This document shows positions 51,828 through 62,917 of a stretch of DNA of 64,000 nt, one piece after another. Below the pieces are notes generated by a model, which saw only the letters and a list, made by a program, of their open reading frames with translations, ran no database searches and was not told the DNA's origin. Both the position numbers and the translations under genes were made by a program. Numbering within the stretch: the stretch's first letter is position 1; each line of letters starts with the position of its first letter. This DNA is from Streptomyces sp. NBC_01216 (GTDB lineage Bacteria; Actinomycetota; Actinomycetes; Streptomycetales; Streptomycetaceae), in NCBI RefSeq assembly GCF_035994945.1, contig NZ_CP108677.1:4836001-4900000 (forward strand). Direction: 5' to 3'.

Positions 51828-51895
51828 TTCCGACCGGTTTCCGCCCGGCGGAGCGGCCGCGCACCGACGCCCGCCCGCCGGGCGGACCTCACCAC

Positions 51896-51936
51896 GGACG
51901 AAGGGGTACCTCCACGGGGGAGGTACCCCTTCGTCC
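51896..51936. terminator. 18-bp terminator hairpin after pepN
   Basis: GGACGAAGGGGTACCTCC (51896-51913) with its exact complement (51919-51936) and a 5-base loop, 22 bp beyond the pepN stop on the minus strand. Confidence 0.85.
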
Positions 51937-51957
51937 TCCACTCGGTCACTCGGAGGA

Positions 51958-54531
51958 TCAGGCCGCCGCGGCGTCCGCCGCCTGGGCCTTCAGCGCCCGC
52001 TCCACGCCCGCGCGCGACTCCGTCACCAGACGCCGCAGCGCCGGAGCGGGGTCGTTCGCCGCGATCCAGGCGTCCGTCGCGTCCAGGGTCTCCCGCGACA
52101 CCTGGAGCGTCGGATAGAGACCGACCACGATCTGCTGGATCATCTCGTGGCTGCGGGTCTCCGCGACGCCCTTGATCGAGGCGAAGTACTTCGCCGTGAA
52201 GGGGGCGAGCAGCTCGCGCTGGTCGGTCTGGACGAAGCCGCCGATCACCGCCTCCTGCACGGCGTTCGCCAGCTTGTCGGACTCCACGACCGACGCCCAC
52301 GCCTCGGCCTTGGCCGCCTCGGTGGGACGCGCCGCCCGCGCGGTGGCCGCGTGGCGCTCGCCCGCCGCCGTCCGGTCGCGCTCCAGCTCGGCCGCGATCT
52401 CCGTCTCTTCGTAGACGCCCGTCGCCGCGAGCCGCTGCACGAACGCCCAGCGCAGCTCGGTGTCCACCGCCAGACCCTCGATCGACTCACGCCCCTCCAG
52501 CAGCGCGACCAGCAGGTCCAGCTGCTGGGGCGTGCGGGCGGTCGCCGCGAAGGCGCGCGCCCACGCCAGCTGGTGGTCGCCGGCCGGCTCGGCCGTGCGC
52601 AGGTGCGCCAGCGTCGCGTCCGTCCAGCGCGTCAGGCCCGCCTCGCGCCAGTCCGGCGCCGCGTACAGCTCCAGCGCCGCCTTCACCTGGCCCTGCAGCG
52701 ACTGCACCACGCCGATGTCGGACTCCTTGGCGATGCCGGAGAGCACCAGTTCCAGGTACTCCCGGGTCGCCAGCTCGCCGTCACGCGTCATGTCCCAGGC
52801 CGAGGCCCAGCACAGCGCGCGCGGCAGCGACTCCGCGAAGTCGCCCAGGTGCGCCGTGACGTTCTTCAGCGACACCTCGTCGAGCCGTACCTTCGCGTAC
52901 GACAGGTCGTCGTCGTTGAGCAGCACGACCGCCGGGCGGGCCTTGCCCTCCAGCTGCGGCACCGCCGTCAGCTCGGCGGCCCGCACGTCCAGCTCGACCC
53001 GGTCGCCGCGGACCAGCTTCCCGGCCGCGTCGAGGTCGTAGAAGCCGATCGCGATCCGGTGGGGACGCAGGATCGACTCGCCCTTGGCCCCGGACGGCAG
53101 CGCCGGCGCCTCCTGTCGGACGGCGAAGGAGGTGATGATCCCGTTCTCGTCCGTCTCGATCTCCGGCCGGAGGATGTTGATGCCGGCCGTCTCCAGCCAC
53201 GCCTTCGACCAGGTCTTCAGGTCGCGGCCGGAGGTCTCCTCCAGAGCGCCCAGCAGATCGGCCAGACGCGTGTTCCCGAAGGCGTGCGCCTTGAAGTACG
53301 CCTGCACGCCCTGGAAGAACTCGTCCTGTCCGACGTACGCCACCAGCTGCTTGAGGACCGAGGCCCCCTTGGCGTAGGTGATGCCGTCGAAGTTGACCTG
53401 CACGTCCTCCAGGTCGTTGATCTCCGCCATGATCGGGTGCGTGGACGGCAGCTGGTCCTGGCGGTAGGCCCACGTCTTCTCCGCGTTGGCGAAGGTGGTC
53501 CAGGCGTTCGGCCAGCGGGTGCCCGGCACGGATGCCTGGCAGGCGACGGAGGTGAAGGTGGCGAACGACTCGTTCAGCCAGAGGTCGTTCCACCACTCCA
53601 TGGTCACGAGGTCGCCGAACCACATGTGGGCGAGCTCGTGCAGGATCGTCTCCGCCCGGCGCTCGTACGCCGCGTCCGTCACCTTGGAGCGGAAGACGTA
53701 CTGGTCGCGGATCGTGACCGCGCCCGCGTTCTCCATCGCGCCCGCGTTGAACTCCGGTACGAAGAGCTGGTCGTACTTGGCGAAGGGGTAGTCGTACGCG
53801 AACTTCTCCTGGAACCAGTCGAAGCCCTGACGGGTCACGTCGAAGATGTGGTCCGCGTCGAGGAACTCGGCCAGCGAGGGACGGCAGTAGATGCCGAGCG
53901 GAACGCGCTGCCCGTCCTTCTCGTAGGAGGAGTGCACCGCGTGGTACGGGCCGACGATCAGCGCGGTGATGTACGTCGAGATGCGCGGGGTCGGCTCGAA
54001 CACCCACAGGTCGTCCTCGGGCTCCGGCGTCGGCGAGTTGGAGATCACCGACCAGCCGCTCGGCGCCTTCACGGTGAACCGGAAGGTCGCCTTGAGGTCC
54101 GGCTGCTCGAAGGCGGCGAAGACACGGCGCGCGTCCGGGACCTCGAACTGGGTGTACAGATAGGCCTGGCCGTCGACCGGGTCGACGAAGCGGTGCAGGC
54201 CCTCACCGGTGTTGGTGTACGCGCAGTCCGCGACGACCCGGAGCTCGTTCGGGCCCTGCCGGAGATGGGCCAGCGTGATCCGGGAGTCACGGAAGACGGC
54301 GGCCACGTCGAGCGCGCGGCCGTTGAGCACCACCTCGTGCACGGCGGGGGCGACGAGGTCGATGAAGGTCTCCGCACCGGCCTCGGCGGAATCGAAGCGG
54401 ACGGTGGTGACGGACCGGTAGGTCCCGCCCTCCTGCGCACCGGTGAGGTCGAGTTCGACCTCGTACGCGTCCACGGCCAGCAGCTTCGCCCGCTGCTGTG
54501 CCTCTTCACGGGTCAGGTTTGTGCCAGGCAC
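51958..54531 (-). CDS. pepN: Aminopeptidase N (M1 family)
   Basis: 857 residues from GTG 54531 behind GAGGAG. M1 metallopeptidase: substrate loop GAMENAG (in VPEFNAGAMENAGAVTIRDQ), zinc site HELAHMW with the distant Glu in WLNESFA, and the ERAP1-like C-terminal helical domain. Full length for actinobacterial PepN, cytoplasmic, removes N-terminal residues from peptides in protein turnover. Transcribed alone; ends opposite allantoicase with hairpins for both. Confidence 0.95.
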   Translation of the reverse strand: MPGTNLTREEAQQRAKLLAVDAYEVELDLTGAQEGGTYRSVTTVRFDSAEAGAETFIDLVAPAVHEVVLNGRALDVAAVFRDSRITLAHLRQGPNELRVVADCAYTNTGEGLHRFVDPVDGQAYLYTQFEVPDARRVFAAFEQPDLKATFRFTVKAPSGWSVISNSPTPEPEDDLWVFEPTPRISTYITALIVGPYHAVHSSYEKDGQRVPLGIYCRPSLAEFLDADHIFDVTRQGFDWFQEKFAYDYPFAKYDQLFVPEFNAGAMENAGAVTIRDQYVFRSKVTDAAYERRAETILHELAHMWFGDLVTMEWWNDLWLNESFATFTSVACQASVPGTRWPNAWTTFANAEKTWAYRQDQLPSTHPIMAEINDLEDVQVNFDGITYAKGASVLKQLVAYVGQDEFFQGVQAYFKAHAFGNTRLADLLGALEETSGRDLKTWSKAWLETAGINILRPEIETDENGIITSFAVRQEAPALPSGAKGESILRPHRIAIGFYDLDAAGKLVRGDRVELDVRAAELTAVPQLEGKARPAVVLLNDDDLSYAKVRLDEVSLKNVTAHLGDFAESLPRALCWASAWDMTRDGELATREYLELVLSGIAKESDIGVVQSLQGQVKAALELYAAPDWREAGLTRWTDATLAHLRTAEPAGDHQLAWARAFAATARTPQQLDLLVALLEGRESIEGLAVDTELRWAFVQRLAATGVYEETEIAAELERDRTAAGERHAATARAARPTEAAKAEAWASVVESDKLANAVQEAVIGGFVQTDQRELLAPFTAKYFASIKGVAETRSHEMIQQIVVGLYPTLQVSRETLDATDAWIAANDPAPALRRLVTESRAGVERALKAQAADAAAA

Positions 54532-54727
54532 CCGGTCTACTCCTCGGTTTCGTGACGTTTGGGTCATCCTTCCACGGCCCGCGTCGGCGACGCACGACAC
54601 GTTTCCCCGCCCCGAAGCGGCGGCACCGGACCCGTGTGGACAGACCGCCCCCACCGGTCCCGCCGCACGTCGGCTCACCGTCCGAATCCCGCCGGTGGAA
54701 TACGCCCCGCTGCGTGAGGCTGGGCCC
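54532..54727. other. Divergent pepN/DUF1203 region
   Basis: About 195 bp without a gene. It must hold both promoters; I could not define boxes. GTGAGG precedes the DUF1203 start. Confidence 0.3.
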
Positions 54728-56276
<1,549 letters not shown>

Positions 56277-56386
56277 TCATGCGTGCGCTCCGGGGCGCCT
56301 TGTCCAATCCGTAGTCCAAGGGGCGGGATGACGCCGGGGCCTCTCGCGAGGCTCCGGCCGGCCCCCGGAAGGCCCGGTACAGCGAA

Positions 56387-56416
56387 GGGGCGGACACCGT
56401 CTCCGGTGCCCGCCCC
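56387..56416 (-). terminator. Hairpin after the S8 protease gene
   Basis: GGGGCGGACACCG and CCGGTGCCCGCCCC pair with one mismatch. It lies 44 bp after the protease stop on the minus strand, before the asd promoter. Confidence 0.6.
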
Positions 56417-56459
56417 GGGGCATGTCATGCCAAGGTGTGACCCTCGTTACGGCGTGTCC

Positions 56460-59400
56460 CTACTCCGTGACCTTGCCGATCACGACGCTGCCGGTGCCCG
56501 CGGCGGTTCCGCGCGCGTTCAGCAGCTGGACCTCGCCGAAGAACCGCCGGCCCTCCGGAGCCATGCCGGAGACCAGGACCTCGGCGCCGACCTGAGTGGT
56601 CGCGCCGTTCGCCAGCTTCACCCGCTTCGTCTCGTCGACCTGCACGGTGCCGAGCGCGGAGGAGTAGTAGACGTCCTTGTAGTCGTAGGTCGTGCCACCC
56701 TCCGCCTGGACCGAGTAGCCGTCGATGACGATGGTGTAGGTGCCCGCGGCCGGCTTGACCAGGGAGACGGACTCCTCCGAGTCGCCGTCGGCCGACTGGC
56801 CGACCTGCTTGTCGCCCAGGTAGACGGTCAGGTCGAGGTCGGCGGCCTTGTCGGAGGTGTTGCCGATGGCCACGTCGAGCCGCTCGACACCCTCGCCGAT
56901 GGTGACGGTCTTCGTCTGCTGCTCGTGGTGCCCGATGGTCGGGGTCTCCACCCGGGCGGAGCCCAGCGGGCCGCCCTTCAGCGTGCCGTCGATCGCGGCG
57001 AAGGAGTTGGTGATCTTCCATTCGACGGCGGCCGGGGTGCCTACCTTGGCCTCGTCGACGGTCTGCACCGCCGGGTCGAAGACGGCGCCGAGCGCCGACA
57101 CGTCCAGCCGGTAGGGGTTGTTCAGGTCGGGCGAGGTACGGCGGGCCTCGACCTCGATCTCCCAGACGCCCGGCGTCGGGTTCGCGTACGACCGCAGGTC
57201 CGGACGGCAGGTGTTGGCCGGGTTGTAGTGCGGGTAGCAGACGTTGGACGCGGTCGACTCGAACGGCACACCGTAGGGGTGGATCGCGATGAACCGGGTC
57301 TGGCTCTTCGCCTTCAGGCCGCCGAGGGCGACCTCGAGGGTCTTCGCGCCCTTCGGGACGGTGATGAAGTACGACTTCACGTCGTTGCGCTGTACGGAGC
57401 CGGTGGCGGTGAACGTGTAGCCGGGGGCGGTCAGATCGCCGGCGACGACGACGGTCGCCATGATCTGCTTGTCGACGCCCTCGGTGAAGAAGTCGTCGGC
57501 CTCCAGGATGACGCTGTGCACACCGGCGGTCTTCGCGCGGGCCTGCAGCTTGACGGTGACCGGCTTGTTCAGCGGCATGGCGATCCAGTCGCCGCCGACG
57601 ATCCGGAAGGTGCCGTCGTTGTGCTTCAGGTTCAGCCGGTGCCAGAGCGTCCGGTTCGGACCGCTGGTGCGCGTGACGGTGACCTCGTAGACCTTCTTCT
57701 GGCGGACCTTGAGGCCGCCCTCACGGTCGTACACACCGGTGCCGGTGTGCGGGGCCGGGAAGATCACGGTGTCGACCGGGGCCTCGACCTTGTAGTCGTG
57801 CGCGGTCGCGCCGAAGCGGATCGAATCCCAGGCGTCCACGATGTCCACGAGGCCGGCACCCTGCTCGTGCGCCGCGACACCGGAGATCCGCTTGGCGGTC
57901 GAGGTGAGCGCGGTGCGCAGGGTGAGCGGGGAGAGGTCCATGTGCCGCTGCTTGGCCGCGGAGATCAGCAGCGCGCCGGCGCCGGCGACCTGCGGCGAGG
58001 ACATCGAGGTGCCGTTGAACATGGCGTAGCCGGCGGGCAGCTCGTAGCCGGCCTCGGGCACGGGGGAACCGGCCTGCCAGGTCGGGACGGTGCTGATGGC
58101 CGAGCCGGGGCCGGTCACGGTCGGGGTGAAGCCGCCGTCCTCACGCGGGCCGCGCGAGGAGAAGGGGAACATGGCGTACTTCTTCTTGACGTCCGAACCG
58201 TAGTTGGCGGCCCAGGTCGCCTTGGAGACGCCGGCGCCGACCGAGATCACCTTGTCGGCGAGACCGGGGTCGCCGATGGTGTTGGTGCCGGGGCCGGAGT
58301 TGCCGGCGGAGATGACCAGCTGGACGCCGTACTCGTCGATCAGCCGGGTGTAGAGGCGGGCGCGGACGTTGTCGCCGTCGTTGAGCGCGGGCAGACCGCC
58401 GATCGACATGTTGACGATGTCGACGCCGCGGTTGACGACCAGGTCCACCATGCCCTCGGTCAGGGCGGTGTTGGTGCAGCCGCCGGACCAGGTGCAGGCG
58501 CGGGCGGAGACGATCTTGGCGCCGGGAGCGGCGCCGTCCATCCGGCCGCCGAACATGCCGTTGGCGGCGGTGATGCCGGCGACGTGGGTGCCGTGGGCGG
58601 ACTCGACGACGCCGATGTTGACGAAGTCGGCCTTCTTGCCGACCCAGCTGCCGCCGTAGGGGTCCATCGGGACGTCCTTGCGGATCTCCACGACGAACGG
58701 GGTCTTCTCCGCGACGTCGGTGGACGGGTCGTCCGTGCCGAAGTAGCCGACCTGGTGGCCGTCCTTGTACGGCTTCATCGGCGCGTTGTTCGTGAAGTCG
58801 CCGTCCTGGTCGGTGTCGACGCGGACGGTGCCGGCGGCCGGGTCGTACAGCATGCCGAAGACGTCGGTGGTGTCGCCGTCCCGGTTGATGTCGCCCTCGG
58901 GGTCGCCGCCCTGGGTGGCCGCCTCGGAGAAGCGGTTGAAGCGGTAGGTGCCCTCGGGCGCCTTCCAGCTCTGTCCGGAGGCGCTGAAGACGGGGCCGGT
59001 GACCTCGGTCACCTGGGCGCGCCAGGTGCCGTCGCCCTCGGTGATCGGGTCGGTGGCGGTGACCCAGTCGACGATCTTGCGCTCGCCGGTGGTGGTCTTC
59101 TGCAGGGCAGGGTGGGCGAGGTCGACACCGGAGTCGAGGATGCCGATGGTCACGCCGCGGCCGTCGGCCCGGGGGTGGTCCTGGACGAACTCGACCGCAC
59201 CGGTCTCGAAGGACGGGTTGTACGGGTTCTTCGCCGGCGTCTTCCTGTCGGGGCCCGTGTAGGTCCGCTTTCCGCGGTGGCCGCCGGCGGCGCTCGGGGT
59301 GCCGGCGTCCGGGGTCGGGTCGTCCAGCACGATCTCCGCCTGGAGGTCGATCGACTGGACCGCGGACAGCTTGGTGGCGGCCTTGATGGCGGCACCGGCC

Positions 59401-59777
59401 TTGGCGGTGGGCAGGGTGGCGCGGACGTAGCCGAGCTTGTCGTCCTGCTTGCCGATCGAGGCGCCGTGGACCGCGTCGAGCTGGCCGGCCACCTGCTCGG
59501 TGGCGCCGGGCGCGGTGGCCACGAGGATCGTGACGTTCCGCGCGCCGGTGGCCTCGGCCTCGGACAGGCGCTGGGCGTCGGTGGCGCCGAGCTTGTCGGC
59601 GGCGTCGGCGGACTTGACCGGGGGAGTGGTCGCCGGCTCTTCGGCGGCCAGGACCGGAGCAGCGCCGGCCGCGATGAGCGCGGTCACGAGTCCGGCGGCG
59701 GCGGCGATGCGTGCCGCGCGTCTGTGCCCGGGGTTCGAGTGCCCGGCTATGGAGCTCTGCGATGCGGGGGTGGTCAT
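56460..59777 (-). CDS. Secreted S8 (subtilisin) family peptidase
   Basis: 1105 residues from ATG 59777 behind AGGGATG. Signal peptide 1-45 (ARIAAAAGLVTALIAAGAAP); an inhibitor-like propeptide to about 150; catalytic domain with Asp215 (GILDSGVDL), a long insertion, His395 (SAHGTHVAGITA) and Ser590 (NGTSMSSPQVAGAG). The remaining 500 residues are beta-sandwich domains, the last resembling a pre-peptidase C-terminal domain (VETPTIGHHEQQTKTVTIGE). Probably a mature enzyme released outside the cell. Monocistronic. Confidence 0.93.
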   Translation of the reverse strand: MTTPASQSSIAGHSNPGHRRAARIAAAAGLVTALIAAGAAPVLAAEEPATTPPVKSADAADKLGATDAQRLSEAEATGARNVTILVATAPGATEQVAGQLDAVHGASIGKQDDKLGYVRATLPTAKAGAAIKAATKLSAVQSIDLQAEIVLDDPTPDAGTPSAAGGHRGKRTYTGPDRKTPAKNPYNPSFETGAVEFVQDHPRADGRGVTIGILDSGVDLAHPALQKTTTGERKIVDWVTATDPITEGDGTWRAQVTEVTGPVFSASGQSWKAPEGTYRFNRFSEAATQGGDPEGDINRDGDTTDVFGMLYDPAAGTVRVDTDQDGDFTNNAPMKPYKDGHQVGYFGTDDPSTDVAEKTPFVVEIRKDVPMDPYGGSWVGKKADFVNIGVVESAHGTHVAGITAANGMFGGRMDGAAPGAKIVSARACTWSGGCTNTALTEGMVDLVVNRGVDIVNMSIGGLPALNDGDNVRARLYTRLIDEYGVQLVISAGNSGPGTNTIGDPGLADKVISVGAGVSKATWAANYGSDVKKKYAMFPFSSRGPREDGGFTPTVTGPGSAISTVPTWQAGSPVPEAGYELPAGYAMFNGTSMSSPQVAGAGALLISAAKQRHMDLSPLTLRTALTSTAKRISGVAAHEQGAGLVDIVDAWDSIRFGATAHDYKVEAPVDTVIFPAPHTGTGVYDREGGLKVRQKKVYEVTVTRTSGPNRTLWHRLNLKHNDGTFRIVGGDWIAMPLNKPVTVKLQARAKTAGVHSVILEADDFFTEGVDKQIMATVVVAGDLTAPGYTFTATGSVQRNDVKSYFITVPKGAKTLEVALGGLKAKSQTRFIAIHPYGVPFESTASNVCYPHYNPANTCRPDLRSYANPTPGVWEIEVEARRTSPDLNNPYRLDVSALGAVFDPAVQTVDEAKVGTPAAVEWKITNSFAAIDGTLKGGPLGSARVETPTIGHHEQQTKTVTIGEGVERLDVAIGNTSDKAADLDLTVYLGDKQVGQSADGDSEESVSLVKPAAGTYTIVIDGYSVQAEGGTTYDYKDVYYSSALGTVQVDETKRVKLANGATTQVGAEVLVSGMAPEGRRFFGEVQLLNARGTAAGTGSVVIGKVTE

Positions 59778-60150
59778 TTACATCCCTGTTTTGGTGAAAG
59801 AGAGAGTCCGGAATTCGGCACCGGATGACCGCTCACACTTTCGCAAGTGACAGGGGTTTGTGGAGAGTTGCCGGGTGGCGGGATGACGGGATGGCGGACA
59901 TCCGCCACTGTCCGGCATACGCCATAGGGAACGAACAGCGTCCAAAAGGGCGTTTGGGTCGGGGTGGGCGAGGGTGGGGCGAGGGTGGGGCGAGGGCGGA
60001 GTGGGGGTGCGGCGAGGGTGGGGCGAGGGTGCGGCGAGGGTCGTGCTTCCGGCTTCGCGCGCCGGACGGCTTCATGACGGCGCGGGATCGGGTGCCGGGG
60101 CGGGGAGGGGTGTCGGCGCGGATGCCGGGGAGGAGCCGCTCGGCAGGTGC
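59778..60150. other. 373-bp gap with G-rich tandem repeats
   Basis: The left 100 bp upstream of the protease (59800-59940) is A/T-richer and should hold its promoter. The middle (59958-60041) is a G-rich tandem repeat described separately. No gene is supported. Confidence 0.5.
59958..60041 (+). repeat. G-rich tandem repeat (GCGAGGGTGGG type)
   Basis: About seven copies of a 10-11-base unit (GCGAGGGTGGG / GCGAGGGTGCG) in 84 bp. The plus strand has many GGG runs, so it could form quadruplex-like structure in the DNA or in a plus-strand transcript. Confidence 0.75.
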
Positions 60151-60693
60151 TCAGGCGTCCTTGGCGCGGGCGTGATGCCGCGAGGCCTTGGCCCGGTTCC
60201 CGCAGACCGCCATCGAGCACCAGCGGCGGGTCCCGTTCCGTGAGGTGTCGAAGAAGTGCAGGATGCACGCGTCATGGGCGCAGGCCCTGATGCGGTCCGG
60301 GGCCGTGCGCAGCAGGTCGAGGTAGTTGCGGGCGGCGGTCCAGCCGGGGCCGCGGGTGGGGTCGCGGAACTCCACCTCCTCGCCCGGTCCCTCGGTGGTC
60401 AGTGTGGCGCGGATGCGGCCGTGCCCGAGGACGGCGTCGACCCGCGCCGTGGCGGCCGGGTCTCCCGGGCGGTCCACCAGTGCCGCGAGGGCGTCGCGGG
60501 CCGCGAGGGTGTGGCGCAGGGTGGCCGGGTCGGCGGTGAAGCGTTCGTGGAGTCCGTTGGCGCGCAGCCACACGGTCAGTCCCGCCTCGTCCGTGAGCAG
60601 GTCCTGGCGTACGCCGTCCCGCATCCACCGGGTGTTGAGCAGATCGAGGGCCACCGGCTCGCCCGTGAGGGGGCGTGGGTCGGAAACGGTCAT
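60151..60693 (-). CDS. CGNR zinc-finger transcriptional regulator (ABATE domain)
   Basis: 180 residues from ATG 60693. N-terminal ABATE domain (EPVALDLLNTRWMRDGVRQD) and C-terminal CGNR zinc finger CAHDACILHFFDTSRNGTRR, WCSMAVCGNRAKASRHHAR. Such proteins are thought to bind DNA through the finger with the ABATE part as sensor. Divergent from a VOC-fold gene, with an operator-like dyad between. Confidence 0.9.
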   Translation of the reverse strand: MTVSDPRPLTGEPVALDLLNTRWMRDGVRQDLLTDEAGLTVWLRANGLHERFTADPATLRHTLAARDALAALVDRPGDPAATARVDAVLGHGRIRATLTTEGPGEEVEFRDPTRGPGWTAARNYLDLLRTAPDRIRACAHDACILHFFDTSRNGTRRWCSMAVCGNRAKASRHHARAKDA

Positions 60694-60755
60694 CGTCGAC
60701 GGCCTTCCTCGGTGAGTAACCCCTCAAGGGTACGTGACCGGTTGCGCTTACGCCT

Positions 60756-60789
60756 GGCTAACCCTTAAAGTCAATTTAAGAGGTTAGCC
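60756..60789. promoter_or_regulatory. Operator-like dyad between CGNR and VOC genes
   Basis: GGCTAACCCTTAAA (60756-60769) faces TTTAAGAGGTTAGCC (60775-60789), a 14-15 base inverted repeat with one gap. It lies in the only A/T-rich stretch of the 132-bp divergent region. It likely binds the CGNR regulator and overlaps the VOC promoter. Confidence 0.7.
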
Positions 60790-60825
60790 CTCCGGGGGCT
60801 CGCCGTCGTACAGAGGGGAACCGCC

Positions 60826-61281
60826 ATGCCGGCGATCGGCACGCTGCACACGGGGCACACCGGCCTCAACGTCACGGACCTTCAGCGTTCCCTCGGCTTC
60901 TACCGGGACGTCCTCGGCTTCGAACCCCTTGGTGAGGGCGCGGAGGAGGGCGGCCGGTTCGCGCTCCTGGGGCAGGACGGGCAGCTCGTCCTCACGCTCT
61001 GGCAACAGGCCGACGGCGCCTACGACTCCGGGCGCTCCGGCCTCCATCACCTGGCCTTCCGGGCCGAGTCGATCGAGCGCGTCGAGGCGGCCGAGACGGC
61101 GCTCAGGGCGCTGGACGTCTCCTTCGCCTACGAGGGAGTGGTCGCCCACGGCGAAGGCTCCGCCTCAGGCGGCATCTTCTTCCACGACCCGGACGGCATC
61201 CGCCTGGAGATCTTCGCCCCCACGGGCGCCGAGGGCGCGCCGGCGCCGTCCGGCACCGCACCGACCTGCGGTTTCTTCTGA
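60826..61281 (+). CDS. VOC-family (glyoxalase/dioxygenase fold) protein
   Basis: 151 residues from ATG 60826 behind AGAGGGG. Two beta-alpha-beta-beta-beta modules with metal ligands visible as TGHTGLNVTDLQRSLGFYRD (His), LHHLAFRAESIE (His) and DPDGIRLEIFAPTG (Glu). Vicinal oxygen chelate enzymes include glyoxalases, dioxygenases and resistance proteins; substrate unknown. Leads a likely operon with a PPOX-fold protein and an HPP protein. Confidence 0.88.
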   Translation: MPAIGTLHTGHTGLNVTDLQRSLGFYRDVLGFEPLGEGAEEGGRFALLGQDGQLVLTLWQQADGAYDSGRSGLHHLAFRAESIERVEAAETALRALDVSFAYEGVVAHGEGSASGGIFFHDPDGIRLEIFAPTGAEGAPAPSGTAPTCGFF

Positions 61282-61372
61282 GCGGCCCCGCAAGCGCGAC
61301 CGCCCGCACCCGTGGCCCCGCGGGCGGGATGCCCCCGGCATCCCGCCCGGCCGCCGAACGAGAGGACGTCCC

Positions 61373-62260
61373 ATGGACTCCGTGCACGCCTTCCACTCCG
61401 GCTCCCTCGCGGTGCAGCGACGCCTCGGCGTCCGCGACCTCGCCGCCCACGTCGGCCGCTCCATCGGTCCCGGCATCCGCCCCGTCGCCGCGGCCTTCCT
61501 GGAGGCCCAGCCGATGCTGGTGCTCGGGGCGGCGGACGCCGACGGCAGGGTGTGGAGCGCCCTGCTGGCCGGCCGGCCCGGATTCGTCCGGGCGACCGGC
61601 CAGCACACGATCTCGGTCGCCGGCGGGGTCCCGGACCACGATCCCCTCGCCGGAGCGGTCACCCCGGCCGGCACCGCCGTCGGCACGCTCGCCCTCGACC
61701 CGCGCACCCGCCGCCGGATGCGCCTCAACGGCACGGCCCGGCCCAGCCCGCGCGGCTTCACGGTCGAGGCGGAGCAGGTCTTCTCCAACTGCCCCAAATA
61801 CCTGAGGAAACGGGAGCCGTACCCACCCGACCCCGACGCCCTTCCCGGGGCCGTGCGGCGCGGCACGGCACTCGATCCCGGGCAGCGGCGCTTCGTCCAC
61901 GCCGCCGACACCTTCTTCATCGCGACCAGCGCCCCCGACGGCATGGACGCGAGCCACCGCGGCGGCGATCCGGGCTTCGTCCGGGTCGACACCCCGACCG
62001 AGCTGAGCTGGCGGGACTACCCGGGCAACGCGATGTTCCTGACTCTCGGCAACCTGGAGTCGGACGGCCGGGCCGGCCTGCTCTTCCCGGACTGGCGAAC
62101 GGGCACGACGCTCCAGCTGACGGGCGACGCCACCACCGACTACGGCCAGACGGAACGGACCACCCGCTTCTGTGTCCGAGAGGTCGTCGAGATCCCCCGC
62201 GCCGTCCCGCTGCGCTGGTCGGATCCCGTGCACCCGCCGGCCGGCCCCCGGCCCGCCTGA
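61373..62260 (+). CDS. PPOX-fold (pyridoxamine-phosphate-oxidase-like) flavoprotein
   Basis: 295 residues from ATG 61373 behind GAGAGGA. Two split-barrel flavin-binding parts: FLEAQPMLVLGAADADGRVW, then ADTFFIATSAPDG, GGDPGFVRVDTPTELSWRDY, GNAMFLTLGNLESDGRAGLL and TTLQLTGDATTDY. Two barrels in one chain are typical of this family, which binds FMN, F420 or haem. Likely role in redox detoxification with its VOC neighbour. Confidence 0.82.
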   Translation: MDSVHAFHSGSLAVQRRLGVRDLAAHVGRSIGPGIRPVAAAFLEAQPMLVLGAADADGRVWSALLAGRPGFVRATGQHTISVAGGVPDHDPLAGAVTPAGTAVGTLALDPRTRRRMRLNGTARPSPRGFTVEAEQVFSNCPKYLRKREPYPPDPDALPGAVRRGTALDPGQRRFVHAADTFFIATSAPDGMDASHRGGDPGFVRVDTPTELSWRDYPGNAMFLTLGNLESDGRAGLLFPDWRTGTTLQLTGDATTDYGQTERTTRFCVREVVEIPRAVPLRWSDPVHPPAGPRPA

Positions 62261-62332
62261 CCCGGCGCACCGCCCGCCACGCGGCGGGCGACCCCCACCT
62301 CACCCGGCCCCGCGAAGGAGACCGAGAGCCCC

Positions 62333-62827
62333 GTGACGACCGCCCCCGCTCCCGCACGGCCACCCGCGCGCCCGCGCCTCCGGTCCGTCGCGCTGTCCAC
62401 CGCCGTCAGTGTCGCCGCGCTGCTCGTGCTCGTCGCCGTCGGCGGCGTACTCGACCAGCCGCTGCTCATCCCTCCACTGGCCGCCAGTATGGCCCTGCTC
62501 GCCGGGGCCCCCGAACTGCCGCTGTCACAGCCCAGGTCGGTCGTCGGCGGCCAACTCCTCTCGGCGCTCACCGGCTTCGCCGTCCTCGCCGTCGCGGGGC
62601 CGGGGCTCTGGGGCGCGGCTGTCGCCGGCGGGCTCGCGCTCGGTGTCATGTCGGCGGCCCGCACCCCGCACTCGCCGGCCGCCGCCACGGCCGTGATCGT
62701 CGCCCTCCAGGCACCGCCCCTCCCGGCCTTCCTCGCGCTGCTCCTGCTCGCCTCCGTCCTCCTCGTGGCCCTCGGGCTCGCCGGCGCCCGAGCGGCGGGC
62801 CGCCCCTACCCGGCCTACTGGTTCTGA
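62333..62827 (+). CDS. HPP-family membrane protein
   Basis: 164 residues from GTG 62333 behind GAAGGAGACC. Four hydrophobic helices, with the family's QPRSVVGGQLLSALTG and the degenerate HPP motif ARTPHSPAAATAVI. HPP proteins are integral membrane proteins; some transport nitrite in plastids and cyanobacteria. Follows the PPOX gene after 72 bp and may belong to the same transcript. Confidence 0.8.
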   Translation: MTTAPAPARPPARPRLRSVALSTAVSVAALLVLVAVGGVLDQPLLIPPLAASMALLAGAPELPLSQPRSVVGGQLLSALTGFAVLAVAGPGLWGAAVAGGLALGVMSAARTPHSPAAATAVIVALQAPPLPAFLALLLLASVLLVALGLAGARAAGRPYPAYWF

Positions 62828-62917
62828 TCCCGCCCCGGGAAGCAGGAGTCGAGGGCGGCGGCCCGCCAGGGGGAATCCGGCTCGCACCCTCACGGAGAAG
62901 GGTGCCCCGGAGATCCT

